DNA of 64,000 bases from Methylobacterium sp. J-067 (GCF_022829465.1 NZ_JAKSXZ010000144.1:62001-126000), one strand, 5' to 3'. Shown: positions 18,203-27,417, counted from the stretch's first letter. Program-made: numbers and translations. Notes: a model not told the origin generated them from the letters alone.

Positions 18203-18220
18203 TGTTAAGACAGGTTGACG
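18203..18220. promoter_or_regulatory. degenerate second PpsR/CrtJ half-match upstream of bchC
   Basis: TGT-N12-ACG, one base off the TGT-N12-ACA consensus. It lies 26 bases upstream of the perfect operator and overlaps the putative bchC -35. PpsR/CrtJ often binds paired sites cooperatively, which makes this worth noting, but a one-mismatch site alone is weak evidence. Confidence 0.35.
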
Positions 18221-18242
18221 CGCAAAAGTGTCTATCTAGAAT
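18215..18242 (+). promoter_or_regulatory. putative sigma-70 promoter of bchCXYZ-puf
   Basis: TTGACG (18215-18220), 16-base spacer, TAGAAT (18237-18242), in the gap between crtF and bchC. The -10 lies wholly inside the PpsR operator, the geometry expected for repression by occlusion. bchC translation starts 58 bases downstream of the -10. Confidence 0.55.
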
Positions 18243-18247
18243 GACAC
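18228..18247. promoter_or_regulatory. PpsR/CrtJ operator of bchC
   Basis: GTGTC-N10-GACAC inverted repeat that fits TGT-N12-ACA exactly (TGT 18229-18231, ACA 18244-18246). It overlaps the predicted -10 of the bchC promoter. The same class of site lies upstream of crtE, so the two divisions of the cluster should be co-regulated by oxygen and light. Confidence 0.8.
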
Positions 18248-18300
18248 TCAGGAGACCCGCCCCTGCGGTGTCGCCTTTGAGTCGGGCGGAAATTCCAGTC

Positions 18301-19239
18301 ATGGACGCTCTCGCCGTCATCCTCGAACAACCGGAAAGGCTGGCCCTGCGGCGCCTGACCCTCACCGGCGCGGGTGTGGGCGACGCGGTGGTGGATGTCG
18401 CCTGGAGCGGCATCAGCACCGGCACCGAGCGCCTGCTCTGGTCCGGCCGGATGCCGGCCTTTCCGGGCATGGGGTATCCGCTGGTGCCAGGTTATGAGAC
18501 CGTGGGCCAAGTCGCCGAGGCCGCCGCCGACGCCCCCGTCCGCATGGGTCAATGGGTGTTCGTGCCCGGCGCCCGCTGCTTCGGCCCGGTGCGCGGGCTG
18601 TTCGGCGGCGCGGCCTCCCGCCTCGTCGCCCCCGCCGACAAGCTTCTTCCCGTCGATGGGACGCTGGGCGAGCGCGCCTGCCTTCTGGCACTGGCCGCCA
18701 CCGCCCACCGCGCGGCCGGCGGCATCGCGGAGGGCGAACGTCCCCTGATCGTCGGGCACGGCGTGCTCGGCCGGCTGCTGGCCCGCGTCGCCGTGGCGAT
18801 GGGGGCCGAGCCGACCGTGTGGGAGACGAACGCCGCCCGCCGAGACGGCGCGGAGGGCTATGCCATCCTGGCGCCCGAGGACGATGCCCGCCGCGACTAC
18901 ACCCGCATCCTCGACGTGAGCGGCGATTCCGCCGGCCTCGACGGGCTGATCGCACGCCTCGCTCCCGGCGGTGAGATCGTGCTCGCGGGCTTCTACGAGG
19001 CGCCGCTCTCCTTCGCTTTCCCGCCCGCCTTCATGCGGGAGGCGCGCCTGCGCATCTCCGCCGAGTTCCGGCCGGGCGACCTCGCCGCCGTCACCCGCCT
19101 CATCGAGGTGGGGCGCCTGTCTCTCGACGGCCTGATCACCCACCGCGTGCCCGCCACGCGGGCCGAGGAGGCTTACCGGACGGCCTTCGCCGATCCGGCC
19201 TGCCTCAAGATGGTCCTGGATTGGAGGGACGCCGCATGA
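18301..19239 (+). CDS. bchC: bacteriochlorophyllide a dehydrogenase
   Basis: Oxidises the C3 hydroxyethyl group to acetyl late in bacteriochlorophyll a synthesis (312 aa). Zinc-type alcohol dehydrogenase fold in the short BchC form: WSGISTGTERLLWSG near residue 38, GYPLVPGYETVG, a cofactor loop IVGHGVLGRLLARVA and a C-terminal CLKMVLDW. The ATG at 18301 (MDALAVILEQ) agrees with BchC N-termini; the frame is open 20 codons further up through the operator and promoter. First gene of the bchCXYZ-puf run; its TGA overlaps the bchX ATG by 4 bases. Confidence 0.93.
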   Translation: MDALAVILEQPERLALRRLTLTGAGVGDAVVDVAWSGISTGTERLLWSGRMPAFPGMGYPLVPGYETVGQVAEAAADAPVRMGQWVFVPGARCFGPVRGLFGGAASRLVAPADKLLPVDGTLGERACLLALAATAHRAAGGIAEGERPLIVGHGVLGRLLARVAVAMGAEPTVWETNAARRDGAEGYAILAPEDDARRDYTRILDVSGDSAGLDGLIARLAPGGEIVLAGFYEAPLSFAFPPAFMREARLRISAEFRPGDLAAVTRLIEVGRLSLDGLITHRVPATRAEEAYRTAFADPACLKMVLDWRDAA

Positions 19240-20240
19240 ACGTTCAACTGAACAAGGCGGCCCTGGCCCAGGCGACGCAGCTGCGCGACGAAGCCGCCAT
19301 CGAGCCCGATCCCGTCTCCACCGCCCCGGTAAAGAAGGAGACGCAGATCATCGCGATCTACGGCAAGGGCGGCATCGGCAAGTCGTTCACGCTGGCGAAC
19401 CTCAGTTACATGATGGCCCAGCAGGGCAAGAAGGTGCTGCTGATCGGCTGCGATCCGAAGAGCGACACCACCTCGCTGCTGTTCGGCGGCAAGGCCTGCC
19501 CGACCATCATCGAGACCTCCACGAAGAAGAAGCTCGCGGGCGAGCAGGTTGCCATCGGCGACGTCTGCTTCAAGCGCGACGGCGTCTACGCCATGGAGCT
19601 CGGCGGGCCGGAGGTCGGGCGCGGCTGCGGCGGGCGCGGGATCATCCACGGCTTCGAGCTTCTGGAGAAGCTCGGCTTCCACGAGTGGGGCTTCGATTTC
19701 GTCCTGCTCGACTTCCTCGGCGACGTGGTCTGCGGCGGCTTCGGCCTGCCGATCGCCCGCGACATGTGCCAGAAGGTCATCGTCGTCGGCTCGAACGACC
19801 TGCAATCGCTCTACGTCGCCAACAACGTCTGCTCGGCGGTCGAATACTTCCGCAAGATGGGCGGCAACGTCGGCGTCGGCGGGCTCGTCATCAACAAGGA
19901 CGATGGCACCGGCGAGGCGCAGGCCTTCGCGGAGGCCGCCGGCATCCCGGTGCTCGCCTCGATCCCGGCCGACGACGACATCCGCAAGAAGAGCGCGAAC
20001 TACGAGATCATCGGCAAGCCGGACGGGCGCTGGGGCGACCTGTTCTCCGAACTCGCCGCCAACGTGGCCGGCGCCGCCCCGCACCGCCCGACGCCGCTGA
20101 CCCAGGACGGGCTGCTCGGCTTGTTCTCCAGCGAGACGACGGGCCGCGACGTGGTGCTCGTCCCGGCGACGCAAGAGGACATGTGCGGGGTCGCCGAGGT
20201 GATCAAGCCGTCCCTCGAAGTCGTGTACGACGAGGTCTGA
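19236..20240 (+). CDS. bchX: chlorophyllide a reductase iron protein subunit X
   Basis: NifH-like ATPase (334 aa) that passes electrons to BchYZ for reduction of chlorophyllide ring B. P-loop YGKGGIGKS at residues 42-50, switch region LIGCDPKSDTT, and the two cysteines that bind the bridging 4Fe-4S cluster in GRGCGGRG and VVCGGFGLP. The N-terminal extension of about 35 residues is typical of BchX as against BchL. The ATG at 19236 overlaps the bchC stop. Confidence 0.95.
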   Translation: MNVQLNKAALAQATQLRDEAAIEPDPVSTAPVKKETQIIAIYGKGGIGKSFTLANLSYMMAQQGKKVLLIGCDPKSDTTSLLFGGKACPTIIETSTKKKLAGEQVAIGDVCFKRDGVYAMELGGPEVGRGCGGRGIIHGFELLEKLGFHEWGFDFVLLDFLGDVVCGGFGLPIARDMCQKVIVVGSNDLQSLYVANNVCSAVEYFRKMGGNVGVGGLVINKDDGTGEAQAFAEAAGIPVLASIPADDDIRKKSANYEIIGKPDGRWGDLFSELAANVAGAAPHRPTPLTQDGLLGLFSSETTGRDVVLVPATQEDMCGVAEVIKPSLEVVYDEV

Positions 20241-20245
20241 CGCGC

Positions 20246-21775
20246 ATGGCCGTCTCCCTCGACATCGCCGAACTGCGGGCCCGCAAGGCGGCCCCCGCCA
20301 TCGACCTCGCCGCCACCAAGGGCGACGGGCTCGGCTGCCACGCCGGCAAAGACGCGATGCGGGAGGCCGCCGAGGCGGCCGGAATGTCCGAGACCCTGGC
20401 GCAGCTGCGCGAGGATTATCCGCAGGGTCCGCACGACCAGCCGCAGAGCATGTGCCCGGCCTTCGGGTCGCTGCGCGTCGGCCTGCGGATGCGCCGCACC
20501 GCGACGATCCTCTCGGGCTCGGCCTGCTGCGTCTACGGACTGACCTTCACCTCGCATTTCTACGGCGCCCGCCGGAGTGTTGGCTACGTGCCTTTCAACT
20601 CCGAGACGCTCGTCACCGGCAAGCTGTTCGAGGACATCCGCGAGGCGGTCCACGCCACCGCGAAGCCTGAGGATTACGACGCCGTCGTCGTCATCAATCT
20701 CTGCGTTCCCACGGCGTCGGGCGTGCCGCTGCGGCTCCTGCCGAAGGAGATCGACGGGGTCCGCGTCATCGGCATCGACGTGCCGGGCTTCGGCGTGCCG
20801 ACCCATGCCGAGGCGAAGGACGTGCTGGCTGGCGCGATGCTGAAGGTCGCCCGCGCCGAGGCCGAACAAGGCCCGGTCCAGGCGCCGAAGGGCGGTCGCT
20901 CCGAGCGCCCGACCGTGGCGCTGCTCGGCGAGATGTTCCCGGCCGACCCGATGGTGATCGGCGGCCTGCTGGCGCCGCTCGGCCTCGCCGCCGGGCCGGT
21001 GGTGCCGACGCGGGAATGGCGCGAATTGTACGGCGCCCTCGACTGCTCGGTCGTGGCCGCGATCCACCCGTTCTACACGGCGAGCATCCGCGAGTTCGAG
21101 GCGGCCGGGCGGCCCATCGTCGGCTCGGCCCCCGTGGGCGTCGAAGGCACGGCCGCATGGCTGGAGCGGATCGGCACCGCCTGCAACGTCTCAGCCGAGA
21201 CCATCGACGCGGCGAAGGCCGGCATCCTCGCCGGAATTCGCGGCGCGCTCTCGGCCTCGCCGATCAAGGGCCGGATCACACTGTCCGGCTACGAGGGCTC
21301 GGAGCTTCTGGTCGCCCGCCTGCTCATCGAGAGCGGCGCCGAGGTGCCCTACGTCGGGACCGCCTGCCCGCGCACGCCGTGGTCCGAGGCGGATCGCGAT
21401 TGGCTCGAAGCCCATGGCTGCGAGGTCCGCTACCGGGCCTCCCTCGAAGACGACCTCTACGCCTTCCACCACTTCCGGCCGGATCTCGCCATCGGCACGA
21501 CGCCGGTGGTGCAGAAGGCCAAAGAGGCCGCGACCCCGGCCCTCTACTTCACGAACCTGATTTCGGCCCGCCCGCTGATGGGCGCGGCCGGCGCCGGCTC
21601 TCTGGCGACGGTGGTGAACGCGGCGCTCCGCAACAAGCCGCGCTTCGATGCAATGCGCGACTTCTTCGAGGGCGTCGGCACCGGCCACGCCGCTGGCGTA
21701 TGGCAGGAGTTGCCCCAACGCAAACAGTCACCAAAGGCGGAAGGTCCCAAAAAACCGATTGGGGAGATGGCGTAA
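20246..21775 (+). CDS. bchY: chlorophyllide a reductase subunit Y
   Basis: NifD/BchN-like catalytic subunit (509 aa) of chlorophyllide oxidoreductase. Conserved cysteines for the 4Fe-4S cluster shared with BchZ are seen in QSMCPAFGS and SGSACCVYG, and GYEGSELL with GTACPRTPW further on. Starts six bases after bchX; its TAA overlaps the bchZ ATG (TAATG), giving tight coupling of the two heterotetramer subunits. Confidence 0.94.
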   Translation: MAVSLDIAELRARKAAPAIDLAATKGDGLGCHAGKDAMREAAEAAGMSETLAQLREDYPQGPHDQPQSMCPAFGSLRVGLRMRRTATILSGSACCVYGLTFTSHFYGARRSVGYVPFNSETLVTGKLFEDIREAVHATAKPEDYDAVVVINLCVPTASGVPLRLLPKEIDGVRVIGIDVPGFGVPTHAEAKDVLAGAMLKVARAEAEQGPVQAPKGGRSERPTVALLGEMFPADPMVIGGLLAPLGLAAGPVVPTREWRELYGALDCSVVAAIHPFYTASIREFEAAGRPIVGSAPVGVEGTAAWLERIGTACNVSAETIDAAKAGILAGIRGALSASPIKGRITLSGYEGSELLVARLLIESGAEVPYVGTACPRTPWSEADRDWLEAHGCEVRYRASLEDDLYAFHHFRPDLAIGTTPVVQKAKEAATPALYFTNLISARPLMGAAGAGSLATVVNAALRNKPRFDAMRDFFEGVGTGHAAGVWQELPQRKQSPKAEGPKKPIGEMA

Positions 21776-23241
21776 TGCTGATCCTCGATCACGACAGGGC
21801 CGGCGGATACTGGGGCGCGGTCTACGTCTTCACGGCGATCAAGGGCCTTCAGGTCGTCATCGACGGTCCGGTGGGCTGCGAGAACCTGCCCGTCACCTCG
21901 GTGCTGCACTACACCGATGCCCTGCCGCCGCACGAGCTTCCCATCGTCGTCACGGGGCTGGCCGAGGAAGAACTCGGCCGCCACGGCACCGAGGGCGCGA
22001 TGAAGCGCGCCCATTCGACCCTCGATCCGGGTCTGCCCAGCGTCGTCGTCACCGGCTCCATCGCCGAGATGATCGGCGGCGGCGTCACCCCGGAGGGCAC
22101 CGGCCTCCAGCGCTTCCTGCCGCGCACCATCGACGAGGACCAGTGGCAGGCCGCCGACCGGGCGATCACCTGGCTCTGGCAGGAATACGGGGCGCGCAAG
22201 TTCGCCAAGAAGGGCATCCCGGCCCGCCCCGCCCGCAAGGAGGGCGAGAAGCCCCGCGTCAACCTGATCGGCCCGGCCTACGGCACGTTCAACATGCCGA
22301 GCGACCTCGCCGAAATCCGCCGCCTCGTGGAGGGCATCGGCGCGGAGGTGAACCTCACCTTCCCGCTCGGCTCGCACCTCGCGGACGTGCCGAAACTCGT
22401 CAATGCGGATGCCAACATCTGCCTCTACCGGGAGTTCGGCCGGGGCCTCTGCGAGGCGCTGGAGCGCCCGTATCTTCAGGCGCCCATCGGCGTGCTCTCG
22501 ACCACCAAGTTCCTGCGGGCGCTGGGCGAGATCCTGGGCGTCGATCCCGAGCCGTTCATCGAGCGCGAGCGCCACACCACGATCAAGCCGGTCTGGGACC
22601 TGTGGCGGTCGGTGACGCAGGACTTCTTCGGCACGGCGAGCTTCGGCATCGTCGCCACAGAGACCTACGCACGGGGCGTTCGCCACTTCCTCGAAGACGA
22701 GATGGGCTTGCCCTGCCACTTCGCCTTCGGCCGTTCCGCCGGGCTCAAGCCCGACAACGCCAAGGTGCGGGACGCCATCGCCAAGAACCCGCCGCTGGTC
22801 CTGTTCGGCTCGTTCAACGAGCGGATGTACCTCGCGGAGGCCGGCGGCCGGGCGACCTACGTGCCGGCCTCGTTCCCCGGGGCGATCATCCGGCGGCACA
22901 CCGGCACGCCGTTCATGGGCTACGCGGGCGCGACCTACCTCGTGCAGGAGGTCTGCAACGCCCTGTTCGACACGCTCTTTCACATCCTGCCGCTCGCCCG
23001 CGACATGGACAAGGTCGAGCCGACGCCGGCCCGCACCCACCGCGAGCTGCCCTGGGACGCCGAGGCGCTGTCCGCCCTCGACCGCGCCGTCGAGGCGCAG
23101 CCCGTCCTTGCCCGAATCTCCGCCGCCAAGCGCCTGCGCGACGCGGCCGAGCGCGCCGCCCGCACGGCCGGCGCCGACACCGTTGCCGCCGGTCATGTGA
23201 CCGGCGCGCGCACCACACTCAGCGCGGGGATCCCCGCATGA
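21775..23241 (+). CDS. bchZ: chlorophyllide a reductase subunit Z
   Basis: NifK/BchB-like subunit (488 aa) pairing with BchY. N-terminal [22 protein letters not shown] and [10 protein letters not shown], the latter with the cluster cysteine; VGPAYGTFN-like [13 protein letters not shown]; and a C-terminal chain ending in Ala-rich sequence. The frame is open upstream within bchY but the ATG in the TAATG overlap is the evident start. Last biosynthetic gene before pufQ. Confidence 0.94.
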   Translation: MLILDHDRAGGYWGAVYVFTAIKGLQVVIDGPVGCENLPVTSVLHYTDALPPHELPIVVTGLAEEELGRHGTEGAMKRAHSTLDPGLPSVVVTGSIAEMIGGGVTPEGTGLQRFLPRTIDEDQWQAADRAITWLWQEYGARKFAKKGIPARPARKEGEKPRVNLIGPAYGTFNMPSDLAEIRRLVEGIGAEVNLTFPLGSHLADVPKLVNADANICLYREFGRGLCEALERPYLQAPIGVLSTTKFLRALGEILGVDPEPFIERERHTTIKPVWDLWRSVTQDFFGTASFGIVATETYARGVRHFLEDEMGLPCHFAFGRSAGLKPDNAKVRDAIAKNPPLVLFGSFNERMYLAEAGGRATYVPASFPGAIIRRHTGTPFMGYAGATYLVQEVCNALFDTLFHILPLARDMDKVEPTPARTHRELPWDAEALSALDRAVEAQPVLARISAAKRLRDAAERAARTAGADTVAAGHVTGARTTLSAGIPA

Positions 23242-23269
23242 GCCGCCTTTCACGAGAGGAGACCTGAGG

Positions 23270-23491
23270 ATGCGTACGATGGCCCCGACCGCGCGCCTGC
23301 ATCAGGAGGAACTCCAGTTCCGGCTGATCCTGGCCGCGACTTACCCCTTCTTCCTCGCCGCCGCCGCCCTCGCCCGGATGTCGCCCGCCCGCAAGCCCGC
23401 CCATGCGGGCCTGCCGGCGCCGCACCGTTCGGTCTTCGGCGAGGCCCGGGCGATGGCCGTGCAGGCCATTCCCTTCGCCTTCATGGGCTGA
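23270..23491 (+). CDS. pufQ: PufQ-like bacteriochlorophyll-associated membrane protein
   Basis: A 73-aa protein with one predicted membrane helix (about residues 20-36, LILAATYPFFLAAAALA). The C-terminus ends FGEARAMAVQAIPFAFMG, which fits the PufQ ending (AWREA..ITPxIF-like pattern). PufQ is needed for full bacteriochlorophyll formation and photosystem assembly in Rhodobacter. Position between bchZ and pufB is the classical pufQ location. Ribosome site GAGAGGAG precedes the ATG. Sequence similarity is loose, so the call rests on position as well as pattern. Confidence 0.75.
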   Translation: MRTMAPTARLHQEELQFRLILAATYPFFLAAAALARMSPARKPAHAGLPAPHRSVFGEARAMAVQAIPFAFMG

Positions 23492-23549
23492 GCGTTCGCG
23501 CTTCAGCCCAGACACGAGACGCTTCCGTCCGGTCACGCGGGGGAAGTGA

Positions 23550-23599
23550 GGCCGCGCCACACGCGGCAGCACCCGTCGCGCTTCGCAAGAGGCGCGGCC
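23550..23599 (+). promoter_or_regulatory. inverted repeat in pufQ-pufB gap
   Basis: GGCCGCGCC (23550-23558) and GGCGCGGCC (23591-23599) are perfect 9-base complements 32 bases apart, with smaller CGCG pairings inside. The 129-base pufQ-pufB gap therefore can fold into a long stem-loop ending about 20 bases before pufB. It may mark an mRNA processing or 5' stabilising element for the pufBA segment. Confidence 0.5.
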
Positions 23600-23620
23600 A
23601 ACACACGGAGGTCTTAAACC

Positions 23621-23857
23621 ATGGCTGGTGGACCCATCACGACTGAGAGACCGAGCAGCCTGTCCGGGCTGACGGAACCGGAGGCCAAGGAGTTCCACGC
23701 GATCTTCCTGACGAGCTTCCTCATCTTCACGGCGATTGCCGTGGTCGCCCACATCCTCGTCTGGCTGTGGCGCCCGTGGCTTCCCGGACCGCAGGGCTAC
23801 GCCTCCCTCGAAGGCGTGACCGACACGGCCCGCGCCCTCGTTTCGATGATCGGCTGA
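23621..23857 (+). CDS. pufB: light-harvesting complex 1 beta subunit
   Basis: A 78-aa LH1 beta polypeptide. [15 protein letters not shown] carries the N-terminal histidine. A single helix follows with the bacteriochlorophyll-ligating H in [16 protein letters not shown], the standard LH1 beta signature. The C-terminal tail beyond WLPGPQGY, about 20 residues, is longer than in most LH1 beta proteins. A GGAGGT ribosome site precedes it. Confidence 0.95.
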   Translation: MAGGPITTERPSSLSGLTEPEAKEFHAIFLTSFLIFTAIAVVAHILVWLWRPWLPGPQGYASLEGVTDTARALVSMIG

Positions 23858-23867
23858 GGAGGATCGG

Positions 23868-24056
23868 ATGCACAAGGTTTGGTTGCTTTTCGATCCGCGG
23901 CGCACGCTGGTGGCTCTGTTCACCTTCCTCTTCATCCTCGCGCTGCTGATCCACTTCATCCTGCTCTCGACCGACCGGTTCAACTGGCTGGAAGGTCCGA
24001 AGGCGAACAAGGCCGCGAACGCCATCACGCTCGCGCTGCCGGAAATGCCGGCCTGA
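23868..24056 (+). CDS. pufA: light-harvesting complex 1 alpha subunit
   Basis: A 62-aa LH1 alpha polypeptide: [18 protein letters not shown]-terminus, one helix with the ligating H in [18 protein letters not shown], and a short polar tail. It pairs with PufB to form the ring around the reaction centre. The gene starts 10 bases after pufB and is followed by a strong stem-loop. Confidence 0.95.
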   Translation: MHKVWLLFDPRRTLVALFTFLFILALLIHFILLSTDRFNWLEGPKANKAANAITLALPEMPA

Positions 24057-24066
24057 CATCACTGAG

Positions 24067-24098
24067 CGGAGGGGCGGACGTCGCCGCCCGCCCCTCCG
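24067..24098 (+). promoter_or_regulatory. pufA-pufL intercistronic stem-loop
   Basis: A perfect 11-base-pair stem (24067-24077 with 24088-24098) and a 10-base loop, placed 11 bases after the pufA stop and 25 before pufL. In Rhodobacter a hairpin at this spot protects pufBA mRNA from 3' decay and raises the LH1 to reaction-centre ratio; the same role is inferred here. Confidence 0.7.
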
Positions 24099-24122
24099 AA
24101 CGACGAACGGGAGGTCTTCGCC

Positions 24123-24947
24123 ATGGCGATGCTGAGCTACGAGCGCAAATACCGGGTCCGCGGCGGCACCTTGCTCGGCGGCGACCTCTTCGACTTCTGG
24201 ATCGGCCCCTACTTCGTCGGATTCTTCGGCGTGACGGGGATCTTCTTCACCGTGCTGGGTACCGCCCTGGTGATCTACGGCGCGGCCCTCGGGCCGACCT
24301 GGAACATCTGGCAGATCAACATCGCCCCGCCGGACATCAGCTACGGCCTCAAGCTCGCGCCCCTGAAGGAGGGCGGGCTCTGGCAGATCATCACCATGTG
24401 CGCGCTGGGCTCGTTCGTGTCCTGGGCGCTGCGCGAGGTCGAGATCTGCCGCAAGCTCGGCATCGGCTACCATGTGCCGATTGCCTTCGGCATGGCGATC
24501 TTCGCCTATTTCACTCTGGTGGTGGTCCGCCCGTTCCTGATGGGCGCCTGGGGCTACGGCTTCCCCTACGGCATCCTCTCGCACCTCGATTGGGTGTCGA
24601 ACACCGGATACCAGTATCTCCACTTCCACTATAATCCGGCGCACATGCTGGCGGTGACGTTCTTCTTCACCACCACCCTCGCCCTGGCGATGCATGGCGG
24701 CCTGATCCTCTCGGCCACCAATCCCAAGAAGGGCGAGACGGTGAAGACCCCCGAGCACGAGGATACCTTTTTCCGCGACACGATCGGCTATTCGATCGGC
24801 ACCCTCGGGGTTCACAGGCTCGGCTGGTACCTCGCGCTGGCGGCGGGCTTCTGGAGCGCCGTCTGCATCGTGATCAGCGGCCCGTTCTGGACCCAGGGCT
24901 GGCCCGAATGGTGGGGCTGGTGGCTCAACCTGCCCGTGTGGCGCTGA
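24123..24947 (+). CDS. pufL: photosynthetic reaction centre subunit L
   Basis: A 274-aa, five-helix reaction-centre L subunit. Landmarks are [17 protein letters not shown] at the N-terminus, [12 protein letters not shown], and the helix D/E histidines in HFHYNPAHM and [10 protein letters not shown], which bind bacteriochlorophyll and the non-haem iron. It ends [10 protein letters not shown]. Ribosome site GGGAGG. Forms the L/M heterodimer with PufM, encoded 96 bases downstream. Confidence 0.97.
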   Translation: MAMLSYERKYRVRGGTLLGGDLFDFWIGPYFVGFFGVTGIFFTVLGTALVIYGAALGPTWNIWQINIAPPDISYGLKLAPLKEGGLWQIITMCALGSFVSWALREVEICRKLGIGYHVPIAFGMAIFAYFTLVVVRPFLMGAWGYGFPYGILSHLDWVSNTGYQYLHFHYNPAHMLAVTFFFTTTLALAMHGGLILSATNPKKGETVKTPEHEDTFFRDTIGYSIGTLGVHRLGWYLALAAGFWSAVCIVISGPFWTQGWPEWWGWWLNLPVWR

Positions 24948-24971
24948 CGGGTATCCCGCAAATTTCCCGCA

Positions 24972-25026
24972 GTCCGCGCGGGGCATGTCGCGGACGCTGC
25001 GAGCCGGGTCGGGTCAGCCGACCGGC
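24972..25026 (+). promoter_or_regulatory. two tandem stem-loops between pufL and pufM
   Basis: Stem 1: GTCCGCG (24972-24978) with CGCGGAC (24989-24995), 10-base loop. Stem 2: 25003-25012 with 25018-25026, nine pairs with one bulged G and a five-base loop. They fill the 96-base gap between two genes that are often almost touching in other phototrophs. No T-run, so they look like mRNA stability or pausing elements more than terminators. Confidence 0.55.
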
Positions 25027-25043
25027 CTCGGGGGGATCGGACG

Positions 25044-26024
25044 ATGGCCTACTACCAGAATTTCTTCACCCAGGTTCAGGTCCGGCCGCTTGAGCCGGAG
25101 ATGGGCGTGCCGGTCGCGGTCAACGACCGCATCGGCAAGCCGTTCAACAGTTATCTGTTCGGCCTCATCGGTAACAGCCAGGTCGGGCCGATCTACATCG
25201 GCTACATCGCGGCCCTGTCGATGGTCTGCGGGCTGATCGCCTTCGAGATCATCGGCCTCAACATGTGGGCGTCGGTGAACTGGGATCCGGTGCAGTTCGT
25301 GCGCCAGCTTCCCTGGCTCGCCCTGGAACCGCCGCTGCCGAAATACGGTCTGCGCATCCTGCCGCCGCTGGCGGAGGGCGGCTGGTGGCTGATCGCTGGC
25401 TTCTTCCTCACCGCCTCGATCCTGCTGTGGTGGGTTCACCTCTACCGCCGCGCCAAGGCGCTGGGACTCGGCACGCATGTGCCGTGGGCCTTCGCCAGCG
25501 CCATCTGGCTCTACCTCGTCCTCGGCTTCATCCGGCCGATCATGATGGGCTCGTGGTCCGAGGCGGTGCCCTTCGGCATCTTCCCGCACCTCGATTGGAC
25601 GGCGGCGTTCTCGCTGCGCTACGGCAACCTGTTCTACAACCCGTTCCACATGCTCTCGATCACCTTCCTCTACGGGTCGGTGCTGCTCTTCGCGATGCAT
25701 GGCGGGACCATCCTCGCCTGCTCGCGCTACGGGGCGGATCGCGAGATCGACCAGATCGTGGATCGCGGCACGGCCACCGAGCGCGCCGCCCTGTTCTGGC
25801 GCTGGACCATGGGCTTCAACGCCACGATGGAATCGATCCACCGCTGGGCGTGGTGGTTCGCGGTGCTGACGACGCTGACCGGCGGCATCGGCATCCTCCT
25901 CACCGGCACGGTGGTGGACAATTGGTACCTCTGGGCGGTCAAGCACGGCGTCGCGCCGTCCTACCCGCAGGTCTACGGGCCGATCGTCGATCCGGCCCAT
26001 CTCAGCCCTGTCGTGAAGCCGTGA
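25044..26024 (+). CDS. pufM: photosynthetic reaction centre subunit M
   Basis: A 326-aa reaction-centre M subunit with five helices: N-terminal [19 protein letters not shown], and the ligand histidines in [19 protein letters not shown] and SIHRWAWW (the last also contacts the iron). Binds the special pair and quinone together with PufL. The gene begins after a GGGGGGATCGG stretch and is followed 10 bases later by pufC. Confidence 0.97.
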   Translation: MAYYQNFFTQVQVRPLEPEMGVPVAVNDRIGKPFNSYLFGLIGNSQVGPIYIGYIAALSMVCGLIAFEIIGLNMWASVNWDPVQFVRQLPWLALEPPLPKYGLRILPPLAEGGWWLIAGFFLTASILLWWVHLYRRAKALGLGTHVPWAFASAIWLYLVLGFIRPIMMGSWSEAVPFGIFPHLDWTAAFSLRYGNLFYNPFHMLSITFLYGSVLLFAMHGGTILACSRYGADREIDQIVDRGTATERAALFWRWTMGFNATMESIHRWAWWFAVLTTLTGGIGILLTGTVVDNWYLWAVKHGVAPSYPQVYGPIVDPAHLSPVVKP

Positions 26025-26034
26025 GGAGGGCGCA

Positions 26035-27150
26035 ATGAAGACCGTTCTCTCCGTGGCGGGGGCCGCCCTGGCCCTCTTCCTCACCATCGCGATGTTCGGC
26101 GGGGCGGGCTGGACCCACCCGCCCATGGCCAACAAGCAGACCGGTTTCCGGGGCACCGGCATGGACCTCATCCGCACCCGTGCGGGCAACGAGGAACTGT
26201 CCGACGCCAACCGGGCGCCGGCCCCGGCGGACCCCGCCGACGCCTCAGGCGACAAGGCCTCGGCCGTCTACGAGAACGTGCAGGTGCTGGGCGATCTCTC
26301 CGCCGAGCAGTTCAACCGCGTGATGGTGTCGATCACGGAATGGGTCGCGCCGCAGCAGGGCTGCACCTACTGCCACAGCACCGAGAACATGGCCTCCGAC
26401 GAGCTGTACCAGAAGCGCGTCGCCCGCCGCATGTTCCAGATGACCCAGCACATCAACTCGACCTGGAAGGAGAAGCACGTCCACGAGGCCGGCGTGACCT
26501 GCTACACCTGCCACCGGGGCAATCCCGTGCCGGCCAACGTCTGGTTCGACACGCCCCCGCCCTCGGCCGGTTCGAAGTTCATCCCGCGCAACAACGGCCA
26601 GAACCGCGCCTCGGCGAATGTCGGCCTGACCTCGCTGCCCTATGCCGTCTTCGACGAGTACTACGGCAAGAAGGACGTGCCGGAATCCTTCGTGCGGGTG
26701 AACGCCACGACCGCTCTCCCCGAATCGAAGAGCAAGCCGATCCAGGACGCGGAGCGCACCTTCGCGATCATGATCACCATGTCCCAGGCGCTGGGGGTGA
26801 ACTGCACCTTCTGCCACAACACCCGCTCGGTGGCGCAGTGGGACACCAGCACCCCGAACCGGGTCCATGCGTGGTACGGCGTGCAGATGGTCCGCGACCT
26901 GAACCAGGACTACATGCACCCGCTGACGACGACGTTCCCGGCGGCCCGCCTCGGTCCGACCGACGACGTCGCCAAGATCAGCTGCGCCACATGTCACAAC
27001 GGCGCGAACAAGCCGCTGAACGGGGCGAACGTGATCTCGCCGTACCCGGAACTGGCCAAGCCGACGACAGAGGTCAGCCTGCCCGTCGGCGAGGCCAAGG
27101 ATCCGATCCCCGGCACGAACACGCCGACGCCCAAGCCCCCGCCGATGTAG
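26035..27150 (+). CDS. pufC: reaction-centre tetrahaem cytochrome c subunit
   Basis: Re-reduces the photo-oxidised special pair (371 aa). Four CXXCH haem sites at residues 110-114, 156-160, 257-261 and 317-321. An N-terminal hydrophobic segment (5-22) directs export. Unlike many PufC proteins it has no lipobox cysteine after that segment (it reads MFGGAGWTHPP), so it is probably held by the uncleaved helix and not by lipid. The C-terminus is proline rich. Last gene of the puf operon, followed at once by a strong hairpin. Confidence 0.95.
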   Translation: MKTVLSVAGAALALFLTIAMFGGAGWTHPPMANKQTGFRGTGMDLIRTRAGNEELSDANRAPAPADPADASGDKASAVYENVQVLGDLSAEQFNRVMVSITEWVAPQQGCTYCHSTENMASDELYQKRVARRMFQMTQHINSTWKEKHVHEAGVTCYTCHRGNPVPANVWFDTPPPSAGSKFIPRNNGQNRASANVGLTSLPYAVFDEYYGKKDVPESFVRVNATTALPESKSKPIQDAERTFAIMITMSQALGVNCTFCHNTRSVAQWDTSTPNRVHAWYGVQMVRDLNQDYMHPLTTTFPAARLGPTDDVAKISCATCHNGANKPLNGANVISPYPELAKPTTEVSLPVGEAKDPIPGTNTPTPKPPPM

Positions 27151-27158
27151 TCCGCGCC

Positions 27159-27188
27159 CGGCCGCTCCCCGCGTGAGGGGAGCGGCCG
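27159..27188 (+). terminator. terminator-like hairpin after pufC
   Basis: Perfect 12-base-pair stem (27159-27170 with 27177-27188) around a six-base loop, starting 8 bases after the pufC stop. There is no T-run, so it may act with Rho or as a 3' stabiliser. It marks the end of the puf operon. Confidence 0.7.
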
Positions 27189-27264
27189 ACATCGTGCGTC
27201 GAGGAACCCTTCAGGCCGCCCGGACGTCTCCTCCTCACGGCCGAGCTTGGCCGGAGGACGGACC

Positions 27265-27417
27265 ATGACGATCACGATCTCGCACCTGCAGCCGATCATC
27301 GCCATCGTGGCGGGCATCCTGATCCTCGTGATGCCCCGGCTGCTGAATTTCATCGTCGCGATCTACCTGATCGCGGTCGGCGTGATCGGCCTCGGCCTGT
27401 TCCGCGGCCTCTCCTGA
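27265..27417 (+). CDS. DUF3096-like small membrane protein
   Basis: A 50-aa protein, almost entirely hydrophobic, with two closely spaced helices (IIAIVAGILILVMPRLL and IVAIYLIAVGVIGL) split by a PRLLNFIV turn, the pattern of the DUF3096 family. ATG at 27265 after a GGAGGA site. Function unknown; it stands alone between puf and ppdK. Confidence 0.7.
   Translation: MTITISHLQPIIAIVAGILILVMPRLLNFIVAIYLIAVGVIGLGLFRGLS

Noticed and set aside
23242-23300. A separate leader peptide gene between bchZ and pufQ
   Set aside because: The gap is only 28 bases and holds just the pufQ ribosome site.
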